DNA from: Chondrus crispus
Lineage: Eukaryota; Rhodophyta; Florideophyceae; Gigartinales; Gigartinaceae
Length of the DNA: 64,000 nt
Reading direction: 5' to 3'
NCBI RefSeq assembly: GCF_000350225.1
Contig: NW_005178810.1
Span: 409,508-473,507 of the forward strand
A program made the translations under genes and the position numbers. The notes below the pieces were generated by a model. That model was not told the DNA's origin. It worked only from the letters and a program-made list of their open reading frames with translations, and ran no database searches. The first letter of the stretch is position 1. Every line of letters begins with the position of its first letter. Positions 1 through 9,849 of this stretch are shown piece by piece.

Positions 1-853
1 ATGCGCTGGTAACGACTTGCATAATGCTGACGGGAAATCTCGCGCGCCTCTACCATTTCGTAGCCGATGAAGTACCCCGTATCAGACCGAATACGCCGTT
101 CAAAACGCACTGTGTTCTGAAAGAAGAAAATAGCCCCGCGTTTTAAATGACGGAAATTCGAAGGGATAATGGGTTCGGTCCAGAAGATGGCATCGGATGT
201 GACAGTATGTCGGTTTCGCCACAGGCGATCCGCCTCGGCGGCAGGGTCACCAAAGGTGATATCAATGAGATTGTCCAAATAGAGGCGTTCGCCCTCTGTA
301 CGACAACGCCAAGTGTCGCAACCGTATGACGAGGGTATGAGGGTGTCGGAAATGGGGATGGCAAGCCGAGCGAATACGGCCTCCATAAATCGCAGGGAGA
401 GAGTGGGACGGCCCCGTGGGGGAGAATGACGTAGGATGGAAGTCGGAACTGCTATAAGGGTTCGGCAGTCAAAGAAGCGGATGGCAAGCACCGGGAGATT
501 ACCGGGAAGCATGCCCGCGTCGTCGGCGAATTGGTGTTCGATTTTGGAAACGTCGCGAATATCCACGGAGGAGAACCACTGGGCCGAGGCAAATAAAGAA
601 GGATGTTCGTGCATGATTTTGTCCTTAGCTCTTCGAGCGAGGGATAGTGGCGGGCTACCCAAGAGGGATGATAACCTGGATGAAAGGCCGGGTTGGAGAC
701 GTCCGAATCAGGGGGACGTCGGGGTATAGGAGGGAGGTCGACGGAAGCGCGAGACTTGTTCGCGAAGCCGACACCGGTGCGTCGACGGGCAGTATTTTCG
801 CCCGCGAGCTCAGGAGGTGGAGGACACGTGGGATTCGTCTTGTCCTTGCTCAT
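1..853 (-). pseudogene. ORF3-a, antisense accessory ORF of LTR element E2 (fossil, runs off window)
   Basis: Minus-strand reading frames here encode the N-terminal part of the ORF3 family. Recognisable pieces are the start MSKDKTNPT, the block AFHPGYHPSWVARHYPSLEEL and stretches matching ORF3-b and ORF3-c further on. The frame starts about 95 bp inside a polypurine tract that abuts LTR2-a, and it is read away from that LTR, so it is antisense to the element. The copy is broken (about two breaks) and continues left of the window. No known domain is recognised. It belongs to the same family as the ORFs at 21723, 25020, 49645 and 64000. Confidence 0.7.
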
Positions 854-947
854 GCGGAGACCGTCGGTCAGGAATGGAAAAGTAGGGGGTCGAGAAGAGA
901 AGAAGGAGTTGGAGATCAAGGAGTGTAGCCGATGTGCAAGGACGCTC

Positions 948-959
948 AGAAGGGGGATA
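948..959 (+). other. Polypurine tract of E2 next to 3' LTR2-a
   Basis: AGAAGGGGGATA lies directly before the TG of LTR2-a. The same purine run precedes LTR2-c (49759-49770) and, on the other strand, LTR2-b (24910-24921). This identifies these LTRs as 3' LTRs and fixes the element's polarity. Confidence 0.7.
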
Positions 960-1928
960 TGTAGTGCAATACGCACCTGGAAAGGGGGGTGAAAAGAAAG
1001 GAAAATATTTGGATATGAAAAGTAGTCCGGGTTTGGGGGGGGACACACGTGTGAATAATTGCACAGTTTTAGTTTTTAATTGTTTTATTTTATTTAGTTA
1101 ATTAGTTGGCATTAATTTTGCTGACACTAGATTAGATCTAGGATCTAGCGCCGCGAGCTACTGTACTGGCTCCGGCGGGGCGATATATACCTTAGCCCTC
1201 TGACGACCAAGTCAGTAAAGGTAACCCGAGTTGCCAGAGTCTGATATCGCCTTGGTTGAAGTCCGTCTTTTACAAGACATTCCCTCTAACTACAGATTAC
1301 TTTATCCTTTGCGCTCGGGGGTCCCCTTTTTTCCTTATCCATTTTCCTTTACTTCCCTATCCTAATTTCCCTTAATCTTGAGTTGGTCCCACCTTGTAGG
1401 ATTGCGATCCGCAACGTGACGTCATTTGCTATCGGGCTTCTGTGTTGGTGCACCAGTGGTGCTTTTCTCAGTGTTGGTTCCATCGGAATCTGGTTGCGAC
1501 CGATCCGTTGTTGGTACTTTGCCATCGGGCAGTACGACGGTGTAGCGCTGCTACGTTTTCTTCTTTCCCGACGGGCTACGTTGCGACGTCCCCGTCGAAG
1601 ACCTTATCAAGGGTATAAGGTGTACAAGGCGCTCTTCGAGCATTGGATTTACGACCCATCGGACCAGGTTTACCTAAACACCCCTTCGAACTCGTCGAGC
1701 CGTTGCCTTTACAAGTCTCTACCACCAATTACCGATCCCAGGCTGGGCCCTTCTCTTTGCCCCCCTATCAGGGATCCGAGCTACTGCGGGCCGCAAACCC
1801 GCTTAAAGAGGACAGGGAGCTTCGAACACTCCGTAGCGCTGTGCCGTTGGCAGTTGTTGTTTTTGTTGCTGTTGTTTGTGTTGGACCGTCGGACGTTGGT
1901 CTCTGCCTGACAGGCGCATTGCACTACA
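960..1928 (+). repeat. LTR2-a, 3' LTR of element E2
   Basis: A 969-bp LTR that begins TGTAGTGCAATACGC and ends GCGCATTGCACTACA, so its ends form a near-perfect 15-bp inverted repeat with the canonical TG..CA. A TATATA box lies at about 1184-1189, which supports plus-strand transcription. Near-identical sequence recurs at 23970-24909 (minus) and 49771-50842, and diverged copies lie at 18184-19587. Inside it an open frame of about 175 codons is conserved between the close copies. The right edge cuts into E1 gag, so the parent E2 element probably inserted into E1. Confidence 0.8.
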
Positions 1929-3270
1929 CCGTAGCGACAGCGTCGTGCGCTTCACCTAACACGTCGTCCGTGAGGTAGCGTTTCAAGAATTGATTCACGA
2001 GCCCCGGCCAGCTCACGTCGTCATGGAGCTGGCCGGCGCGGAGGCCACGCATCGTATAACTCGTATACAGGCGCTCCGGTTCGCGCTCGAGAAAGTGGGT
2101 GAGGACTCGTACCGCAACACCTTCGGTCAGGTGTTGCGAGTTGAAGGTGATTCGGATATCCTTCAAGAACGGCAGCAGCTGCATCGGATCGGTACCGTCG
2201 AAGCTGCGCATCGTGGGACGGATCCCACGACAGCGTTGGACGTACTTCGCGATCCGTCCCGCGTCACCCGAGGTAACGAGCCTCGAGGTGTTACCCAAGC
2301 GGTACATACGATAGTCAGCAACTTCGCTGAACTCTTGGATCATCGTAAATACCGGCCCGAGCCCGGGTTCAGCGGGACCCAGCGTGCCGAAGGAGGTAAC
2401 CGGTAGCGTACGGACGTCTACCGGGGATGGATGCTCGGCGTAACTCGCCGGCGGGTAGCCGCCCCAGCGGGGATCGACGGAGAAGATCGGTTCTCCGGAT
2501 CCGCGGGCGGCTCCTCTACGGTCCTGTTCGTCCGCGTACGATACGCGGTCCACTTGCCGCCTACTTTCGGCGATAGGGGGCAAGGCTTGGGTCTCAGACG
2601 CGAAGTTCGCGTCTATCGGAGGACGGCTTCCTTCTGCAGTCCGACTGGTAGCGGCACCAGTCGGACGCCAACCTTCTGGGGCGGCGGCGCTCGGAGGTAC
2701 GGTACCACCGGGCCCTCTCAAGGGGGCACCAGGTAGCCCTTCGGCCATGGTACGTTCCATGTCACGAGCACGCCGACGAGTGGCGTTGAGCTCAGCGGAG
2801 AGGTGCGCGAACGCACCCAATTGCTCTGCGGACGGCGAGGTTCGGTCCTCGGGTCGTCTCACGGAGGTAGGCCTCTCAGGGCGACCTTGCCCGGACGGTC
2901 CGGGCAAGGCGAAACGGGAGTCTTCGACGAGCACTATCCGCGAGTGTAACTCGTCGATCAGTGCTCGGAGATTCTCTAAGGACTGCGTCACTCTATCGAA
3001 CCTCCCTTCACGCAGGGAGCGCAGTTCGGCCATACATCGAGTGTATACATGGTCCGATACATCGATCCGAAGGGAAGTACGGACTTCCTCGATGTATTCG
3101 GCTATGCGTTCGAACATCGCCGCCCCTCTTTCCTCGGAAGATCCGAGCGACGGTTCGCGGTCACGAGGACCTGCGTCGCCGTCGCCCGACGGGGCGGATG
3201 GGGACTGCACAGCGGCCGGACTCAGATCCGCCGCTTCGGAGCGGATCGAGGGCTCGAGCATTTCGCTCAT
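1929..3270 (-). pseudogene. E1-A gag (Ty3/gypsy fossil, N-terminal and core part)
   Basis: A minus-strand open frame of about 447 codons starts MSEMLEPSIRSEAADLSP. It has a Ser/Pro/Arg-rich N-terminus, a helical segment (about residues 50-120), a low-complexity middle and a capsid-like region (about residues 320-447, with RSFDGTD, QLLPFLKDIRITFN and FLERE..RLYTSY) that resembles retrotransposon gag cores. It lies just downstream of LTR1-A in the same polarity, with an 80-bp leader. It ends where LTR2-a begins, so the rest of the element is absent here. The coding DNA is rich in short perfect stem-loops, for example around 2640-2667. Confidence 0.8.
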
Positions 3271-3350
3271 CTCGACGCGATCGGTTTGCCGAGGGAAGCG
3301 GAAGTCTTCTCGGAGATCGGACTCCAGGGTCTTCTAGGTCGGGAGACCAC

Positions 3351-4025
3351 TGTAGCATAAACACCCCCAGCGATAGAGGTGCATGCACAGTTCTACCGAG
3401 ACCCTTGTCGATCGGGAAGACGGGGGTGAAGCGGGACACCAGCTACCGGCACTGGGCAGCGGGCCCGGGTAGCGTGATAGAGCGGGAACGGGGAGGACGC
3501 CGGTACGCGCGAGTGGTTCGACGCCTCGACGCCCCGGAGCGGTACTGGGTAACGATCCAGTACCGACGGGAGGATGCGGAGCCGGCTCGTGGGCGTACCG
3601 CGCAAGTCCTCAACCCGCGCTCGGTGCGGCTCTAAGGTAGTTAGCGAGCGTTACCTTAGAATAAGCGGGAAATCGGACCTTGACGGTCGGTGGGTGACAA
3701 GTCCCTGCTTGTCCTCCTCGACGGCCGCCGGTCAGCTCCATATTTAATATACAAAACAATCTATAACACTACAGTACCGAAGTACTGTAGTGGACTACTG
3801 TAGCACAGATCCGACCGTACTGTCATACTGTCAGCCAGCGAGGCTGACAGTACACGTGTGTGTGCGCGCTTCCGTCCGGAGCGGTACACGTGTGCACGTG
3901 TGCGCCCTGTAGCGAGGGGTACACGTGGCAACGCGCGGTAGTACTGTAGAGCATCGGGCTCTGCAGTATTGGATCCCGTTGTTGATCTAATCAAACCAAA
4001 ATGCCCCAGGGGGGGTTATACTACA
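3351..4025 (-). repeat. LTR1-A, 5' LTR of E1-A
   Basis: A 675-bp LTR which, read on the minus strand, begins TGTAGTATAACCCC and ends GCTACA. Other copies are at 16757-17438, 52527-53197 and 62387-63086. It contains several hairpins shared with those copies, including TACTGTCAGCC / GGCTGACAGTA (about 3827-3855). It is followed on the minus strand by a conserved leader, GTGGTCTCCCGACCTAG, whose TGG one base after the LTR is a candidate primer-binding site. Confidence 0.8.
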
Positions 4026-4085
4026 CGTAGCTGATCTGGTTCTCAATCTAATCTAATTACGTCCCCCAGGGGGGGTCATACCACA
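4026..4085 (-). repeat. Second, partial copy of the LTR1 start
   Basis: About 60 bp repeating the outer end of LTR1 (GTCCCCCAGGGGGGGTCATACCACA-like sequence, 4061-4085) lie directly beside LTR1-A. This looks like a remnant of a neighbouring LTR1 or a local duplication of the LTR edge. Confidence 0.5.
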
Positions 4086-4550
4086 CGACGGCCCGCGCCA
4101 ACGCCCCCATGAGGACGTTCGTGAGGAAGCCTGCCGTGGGGAACAGCCCCCTTAGCCCGGCGAGATGCGCTCCCGAGAAAGATCTTGCGGCGAGATTGCG
4201 CGCCGTCCGTTGCGCGTCGCGCGCCTTCCTTTGTCCGCGCGGCCTGCACTTCCGGGCCGGGACGCACGCGCGCGCGCCGCTGGAGACAAAACTGTGTTAC
4301 CCCGGGCGTGCCGTGAAAGCAAGAAAGCAGAAAGGATGCTCAATAAACATTACCATTATGACATGTTGAACTTACAAAATGCCAAACGATTTGTTTTTCG
4401 ACCACCACCCCACCCATTGCGGACGACTACCTTTTTTCTAGTACCAGTTACCTTCCTACCTGCATTTTAAGGTCGAAGGATGCCACGGCCCTCCAGAAGC
4501 GCTACCATCTTCTCCCTTCGTTTAGAAGCACCTCGCGCGAAGTCCGCCTC
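4086..4550. other. Intergenic: GC-rich island then AT-rich spacer
   Basis: Positions 4086-4290 are strongly GC- and CpG-rich, with overlapping open frames on both strands that look like compositional artefacts. The rest leads into the Harbinger transposase 3' end. No recognisable gene. Confidence 0.4.
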
Positions 4551-5756
4551 TTACGATTCGCGGAGCATTGTCACAATCTGCCAGTTGTCCTCTTTGGCGG
4601 CACGATACCAGTCATCACTGTCTTCCCTCAACGTTGCAAGAGAATCGGAACTGTACAAATTAATACGGTGTTGCCGACCGTTTTGGTTAATGCAGAAGTT
4701 ATGCAGCTTCATGGTGGCAATAATTATTTCGATGCCGACTTCTAATGAAAATTCCATCTGCCGTAAAATTCTCCATTTGTTAACCAGATATCCAAGAGCC
4801 TGTTCAACGTGCATACGCAGGGAAGATTGAAAGAAATTGTAAGCGTCGCAGTATGGGTGGCCCTGGAGTAGAGATGCAGGATAAGGAGTTAGTAAGCTTT
4901 CATCACAAGCCTACGCTTCGTCCCCTGCTACCCAAAACTCATTTTGTAGCAAACCTACGGCCAGATATCCGCCTAAGTACGACACTGAATGCGCTGGACA
5001 GTCATGTGTTGACCCCGTGCACTCTGCGGATGCAATGACAAATCGATAGCGGGCATCCACGAGCGCCTGAACTGGTACAGAATAGTATCCCTTTCTACAA
5101 TAAAATCCTACTGGACCGTAGCGAGTCTCCAGCTGCTTGACCTTGACACATATCCCATCCAAAGCCCCTATGCATCCCGTCAAAGGATTCGCGCTCCTTC
5201 GAGAAACTTTAAACTCTTGGGCAAGCCGCCGCAGTTGATCGTGGCACCCCAGAACGTCTGGGAATGTTAATCTGCGAAGCAGAGAAACCCTTGTCTCTTT
5301 GAAAATTGCGTACACAGTGGTTTTGCCAAGGGCATAGTGCCGCATCTCATCTAGATAGCTGCCACGGGCAAGAAGGCGCAGTGTTATGCCCAATCTTGCG
5401 GCGGGTTTCACAGTGTTTCGTGCCTTTCGTCTCCTTAGGTCATCAACCAACGTCTCCAGCACAACATAAAAAGATTGCCTGCTCATTCGAAATGCACGCT
5501 CGAATTCTTCATTGCTATATAATGCAGTACTCTCTTCGAAACTTATATGCGTCCTTTGCCTTTCAGCGTTCACCCGCCGTGGCGCAACCCGGTGTGCATT
5601 TGAAATTCGCTCGAGTTGCAATTTTGCAAACACCAGATTGACAGAATCATCCTCTAGAATTAAAGCAGCTATAGCCGCTAGTAGCACAGATTTTTTTTTG
5701 TCCCGTTGTCTTTCTGAAACGTTTTTCTTTCGCAGGCTTTCAGAGCGACTCATCAT
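4551..5756 (-). pseudogene. PIF/Harbinger-type DDE transposase, one in-frame stop
   Basis: Reading from 5756 (MMSRSESLRKK) gives about 402 codons in one frame. The order is a basic N-terminus, an HTH-like region (EEFERAFRMSRQSFYVVLETL, residues about 85-105) and a DDE_Tnp_4-type nuclease core: GCIGALDGICVKVK (first Asp, about residue 197), GFYCRKGYYSVPVQALVDA, SAECTGSTHD (second Asp) and, after the stop, LRMHVEQALGYLVNKWRIL, which matches the family's RMxVExAFGxLKxRW motif carrying the third acidic residue. A single TAG at 4911-4913, probably a former Tyr codon after GDEA, interrupts an otherwise continuous frame. Harbinger elements normally need a second Myb-like protein, which is not seen here. 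Terminal repeats and a 3-bp target duplication could not be placed. Confidence 0.8.
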
Positions 5757-6169
5757 ACAAGAGCAAGAGACTTCACTGGAGAGAGAACGTCAGCGGTAGA
5801 GAGGAAGTAGTTACCGCAAGGTTTGGCTCGTGAAGACCTCTGGAAAGTGACTTTTCCGAACAGCCCTGGCGCCTTTCCTGTGCTGACGAATTCCTGTTGC
5901 TGTATGCAACAGCGGGCGGCGACATTGTCGGAAGTACCTATCATCCAGATCCGACCCGACGCCGTCCCGGCAACGTGCCGGGTACTGTACCCTAAAATGT
6001 TGGCGAGGGCGAAACGTACAGCCCTCACAACGGAGTTTGAGCTCTGTACTCTTTATGTCTTACAGAACTTTTCTTGAAATTTTCAATATAAAGCCTCAGA
6101 GGGATGCCATGCTGGCAGCACTGCTGGCAGTCAAGAAAAAGAATGTTTGCGATGTGACCGCAAACTAGA
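5757..6169. other. Intergenic, 5' flank of the Harbinger gene
   Basis: No coding signal is convincing. Short palindromic stretches occur (for example around 5976-5991, GGGTACTGTACCC) and may belong to the lost terminus of the Harbinger element. Confidence 0.3.
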
Positions 6170-6925
6170 ACCGGGGGTGAGTCTCGTAACTCCTTTCCTT
6201 ACTCTGGTCTGACATTGCACCCCTTCTTATCCTACTCGCTCGGGCGGCGTCGAAGCCAGGGCTCTCACGTGTACCCGTGTACACGTTGCGTGATGACAGC
6301 GTGATGACATTGGCGGAAGGAAGAGGATATTCGCGTGCCATTTGAAACAACTGTATCTGCGCGATCGCTCCATCTCATGGAGTGGGCGCGTGATGACACG
6401 CCTCCTGTTTTGAAGTGATGGTAGCGATGTGGTCGGCCGTTGGTGTTTGCTGCGTGCTTGACACTTGGTTGAGAGCTTCTTTGAGGGTCTCAAACTTTGA
6501 AGAGCTTAGGGGTTTGCTGCATATGTCTGCTACCATGGGGGAAGATCGGACATGCAGGATTCGAATGTTACCCTTCTTCATGTGTCGGCACAAGAAGTGG
6601 TGGCGTAAGTCTATGAACTTTCTGCGTTTTGTTGATGCAGTGTTGTTTGCCACCGCGATTGCTGCTTGATTATCCAAGTATAAATGCGTTGGAGACGGCG
6701 AGCAATCTGCGTAGCCATTTGCTCATTTGTACTGCGCTTGTAGCTGCGATATATTCGGCCTCGCACTTGGACAGGGCCTGCATTGGCCCATAACCTGTCG
6801 TTGCTGAGTCTCGTCACTCCTTTCTTTACTCTGGTCGGACATTGCACCCCTTCTTATCCTACTCGCTCGGGCGGCGTAGAAGCCAGGGCTCTCACCTGTA
6901 CCCGTGTACACGTTTCGTGATGACA
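6170..6925 (-). mobile_element. Ty1/copia 3' remnant (RNase H plus LTR pieces), fossil
   Basis: On the minus strand 6375-6806 encodes the C-terminal RNase H region of a copia polyprotein: MQALSKCEAEYIAATSA, DNQAAIAVANN, STKRRKFIDLRHHFLCRHM and VADICSKPLSSSKFETL are standard family motifs. About 65 bp further, at 6309, an LTR start reading TGTCATCACG runs to about 6170. A second copy of the same LTR start (about 120 bp, 6806-6925, roughly 93 percent identical by eye) abuts the other side of the RNase H piece. The result is a deletion derivative flanked by direct LTR fragments. It is broken and old enough to have lost nearly all of pol. Confidence 0.75.
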
Positions 6926-7096
6926 CACTGTACTGATCCACACATATGTTCACTACAGTGATCACAAGGGCTCAAAATCGGTCCTTTGAGGTTATTTTGC
7001 TACGTATCTCCGACAAAGGAGCACAGTACTGGTCAGCAGTGCCATTGAAGCTGTACTTTCAGCGATGGAGTAGTCGCTGGTCCCAGCGACTGAGAA

Positions 7097-7457
7097 GCCG
7101 CTTCATGAGAATTCTGTTTTCTGGGGGTCATTTGGCACCGTGCCGATGGTATTTTCCACCGTGACATATTGGCCACGGTAGAAATAACTGGTCCTCAAAG
7201 TCACGGCTAGCAGTAATATTTTCGAAGATTTGAAGATTGGGAGCAGCAATGCGCAACATTTCGATATGACAGAAACTACTGCCGACAGCGACGGCACATG
7301 TACAACGAAAATTAAAACGTGAAAATAGGGTTTTGATGCTAAACGTCCGGAAAATCTTACCAACTGCCGTTTCCACCTTGGTCGAGATCGTCACGGTGAA
7401 AACCGCATTTTGACCACCGTGAAAAGGACCCGAAAATATGAATTCTCATGAAGCGGC
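7097..7457. mobile_element. Small inverted-repeat element (MITE-like), 361 bp
   Basis: GCCGCTTCATGAGAATTC (7097-7114) and its exact reverse complement (7440-7457) form perfect 18-bp termini. Similarity continues inward for roughly 60 bp in diverged form (both sides carry TTTTC..GGG..CACCGTGAC-like sequence). The interior has no ORF. Size and structure fit a non-autonomous DNA transposon. No clear target duplication is seen. A separate 9-bp stem-loop (AGTCGCTGG / CCAGCGACT) lies just outside, at about 7071-7090. Confidence 0.6.
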
Positions 7458-8308
7458 CCCTGCTGCGGCAACGTTGGACAAACGACGGCGTCCGTGACGC
7501 TCAAAGTCTGCGCGTGCATTGCTGGAGGGGCCAGCACTGCGGACGCCTGCGGCGAGGCTGTGTAATGATTCATTACACAGCCTTATAGCCAGCGTAAAGA
7601 TCACTGGAGTGATCATACGGCCGAAATCCAAAAACTACAATTTTGCTATAAGTTCCCTGTAGTGATCAATACTCACGCTAGTAGCATTGTAATTGGTCAT
7701 AATTGCAGCATAATGCATTCCGTGGAAATTATCAGCGGAATATAATAAATTTACAGAAGGTACTGTACTGTCCGGGTACTAACCCCGGGGCAGTGGTTTT
7801 TTAATAGTGGACCCGATTGGTCCATATGGAGACAAGGGTCACACGTGGGAAATCTCCCGCTGAAGGTCGATGTACTCGGGGGGGTCCCCCTAATCTGAAC
7901 GATATCAAATATTTTAATAATAAAATACGAAAGAAACGTTCCACGACCTCGCCTTTCCAACTCATACATCGCAGAAAAGAACTGCGCCAGATCCAGTTCC
8001 ACCGTCACGCCGATTTACCGGTCAGTGATACTTACATTGAGTCCCCCTCGCACCAAGTTCACCTTCAATCAGAGGCAAGATACCACTCTGTCTTGAACGC
8101 AGAGTCATAACCAGAAGGCACAATTTTTAACTGAAACTTTCTATCTCAACTGACGAGATCAAACCGTTACATATATATTTCATTGATGCAAAGAAGAACA
8201 AGACTCGGTCGCCACCTTGCATTCAAGCTTGCGCCTCACCGCTAAGCTCCGACGCACTTTCAGTGTTCTTGGCATCACGATTGGATCCCAGTACCTTTTC
8301 ACTCGAAA
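7458..8308. other. Intergenic, nothing recognised
   Basis: Mixed-composition DNA with short unrelated open frames on both strands. It may include the 3' flank of the pogo-like element that follows. Confidence 0.3.
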
Positions 8309-9849
8309 TCAAAGCTTCCTTTGCTCAAAATTGACCCGCTCTCGCCGCACTCTCGCCACGGCGAGCGCCTCACGAGCACTTTTATCTGCAGCATAAAGAA
8401 GTTTGCACTCATGCGTACTGCGTTTCCTCTCCTCCTGTTCTTTGACGAGCTTCATCGCCTCTTGACTGCTTACATTCAGCCCCTCAGATGTGTCCAAATA
8501 GCCACACTTGGAAACTTTTGGTTCAAACCGATGCCGTGAGCCCCTGTCTTCCATTTTAGCTCAAGCATTTCCTCCATTTCTTTCACTGATAAAATGCGGG
8601 ACGCGTCTTCGGAACTGTACGGTCGTGGGGTTCTTAACAGTCTGTCAGGGTCTACAGGCCACAAACCGGCCTTTTCAAAAGCAGAGATTATATTCGCACG
8701 TGTGAACGACGCTTCGTACGCCTCACGCATCATTTTGAGGAAGTCAAACTTGTCCAGCTCACTCACGGTTACTGTAGTCGACGTAGCGCAAATTTCCTTG
8801 TTTCGATGGTGCTTAAATGGTCCAAAGAGCCCAACATCCAGCGGTTGTGTAGACCCGCTCGTGTGCGAGGGAAGAGCATATGCGATTACTCCTCCCTTTT
8901 CGAGTGTTTCTAATACTTCTATTCCCATGTGACTTCTGTAACCATCGTACAGCAGGAGTACTTTACGCCCATTCTGCGTCAAGTCCGTTACCTCCTTGAC
9001 AAACCGTGTAGCCCATTTTCTGAATATTTTTTGTCCATTCAGGCCACCTCTTCGCGTGTTGTGACGTATGCACCACGAGGAATACAATCGGCAAGCGACT
9101 CACAAACGTCCCGGTTGCTTACATCGATGATACAATACATTCACGAGCAGCCTTCGACAACAAACAAGGGATTGGCAGTATCCCCATTAGCAAATATAAC
9201 TGGCATGATTGTCACTCTCTTAACATTTTTAAATTTGGGAGCTGGTTGTTGCGGAAGTGTGTGCCTGGTAATATAGGTTTACATGCGGTTAGTTCCAGCT
9301 CCTCGCTCCGGGGAACATCCGGACTCATCCAAATTTGCCAAGCGTTTTGCATCTATATTGTGCTCTTTCATGAGCGCTTCGATTTGCGCAAAACGTGTTG
9401 TCAAGACGTCAGCATTTGTCGCAGCCAATCGGACAGCTTCTTGTGGTCTCGCCTTTCCAAGCTTAATTTGAGCAATATGGCGTGCTGTAAAGAGGCGAAC
9501 AAATTTCTTTCCGGGGCGACAGTTAACAAATGGAAGCTGGGAATGCCGTTCCAACGGCATGGCTCGAACCAAAAGTTGTACTGTGTCAGCGAGGTCGTCT
9601 CGTGTCAGTGGGTGTCCGCGGTTTGAGAAACGCTTCAACACACTTACAATATTATTTCTTCTTCATCGGTGAGCAGCGTGCGTCTTTTGGTTGGAGGGCT
9701 ATGGCGTCGGTCCAGGCGATATTGGAACGAGAGAGTGGAAGTTTCGCAATTAGAGCAGCCTGTCGTCGATTGACCCCCTGGTCCGTCGCCACATAGGCGG
9801 CGTCCAACATCCGTTCTTCTCGAGTCTCTCGACGCTGGCGTTTTGTCAT
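8309..9849 (-). pseudogene. Pogo/Tigger-like DDE transposase relic
   Basis: Minus-strand pieces line up in family order. An N-terminal HTH-like part (from MTKRQRRETREERMLDAAY at 9849, with NRRQAALIAKLPLS) is followed by a second DNA-binding part with CRPGKKFVRLFTARH (9641-9279). NLDESG gives the first catalytic Asp, FANGDTANPLFVVEG follows, then LLLYDGYRSHMG (second Asp) and LPSHTSGSTQPLDVGLFGPFK (third Asp; 9087-8476), and finally a basic helical tail (8554-8309). The pieces are in different frames, so at least four frameshifts or stops separate them, around 9645-9660, 9279, 9090-9250 and 8476-8555. Pogo elements insert at TA with short inverted ends; the ends were not found. Confidence 0.8.
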
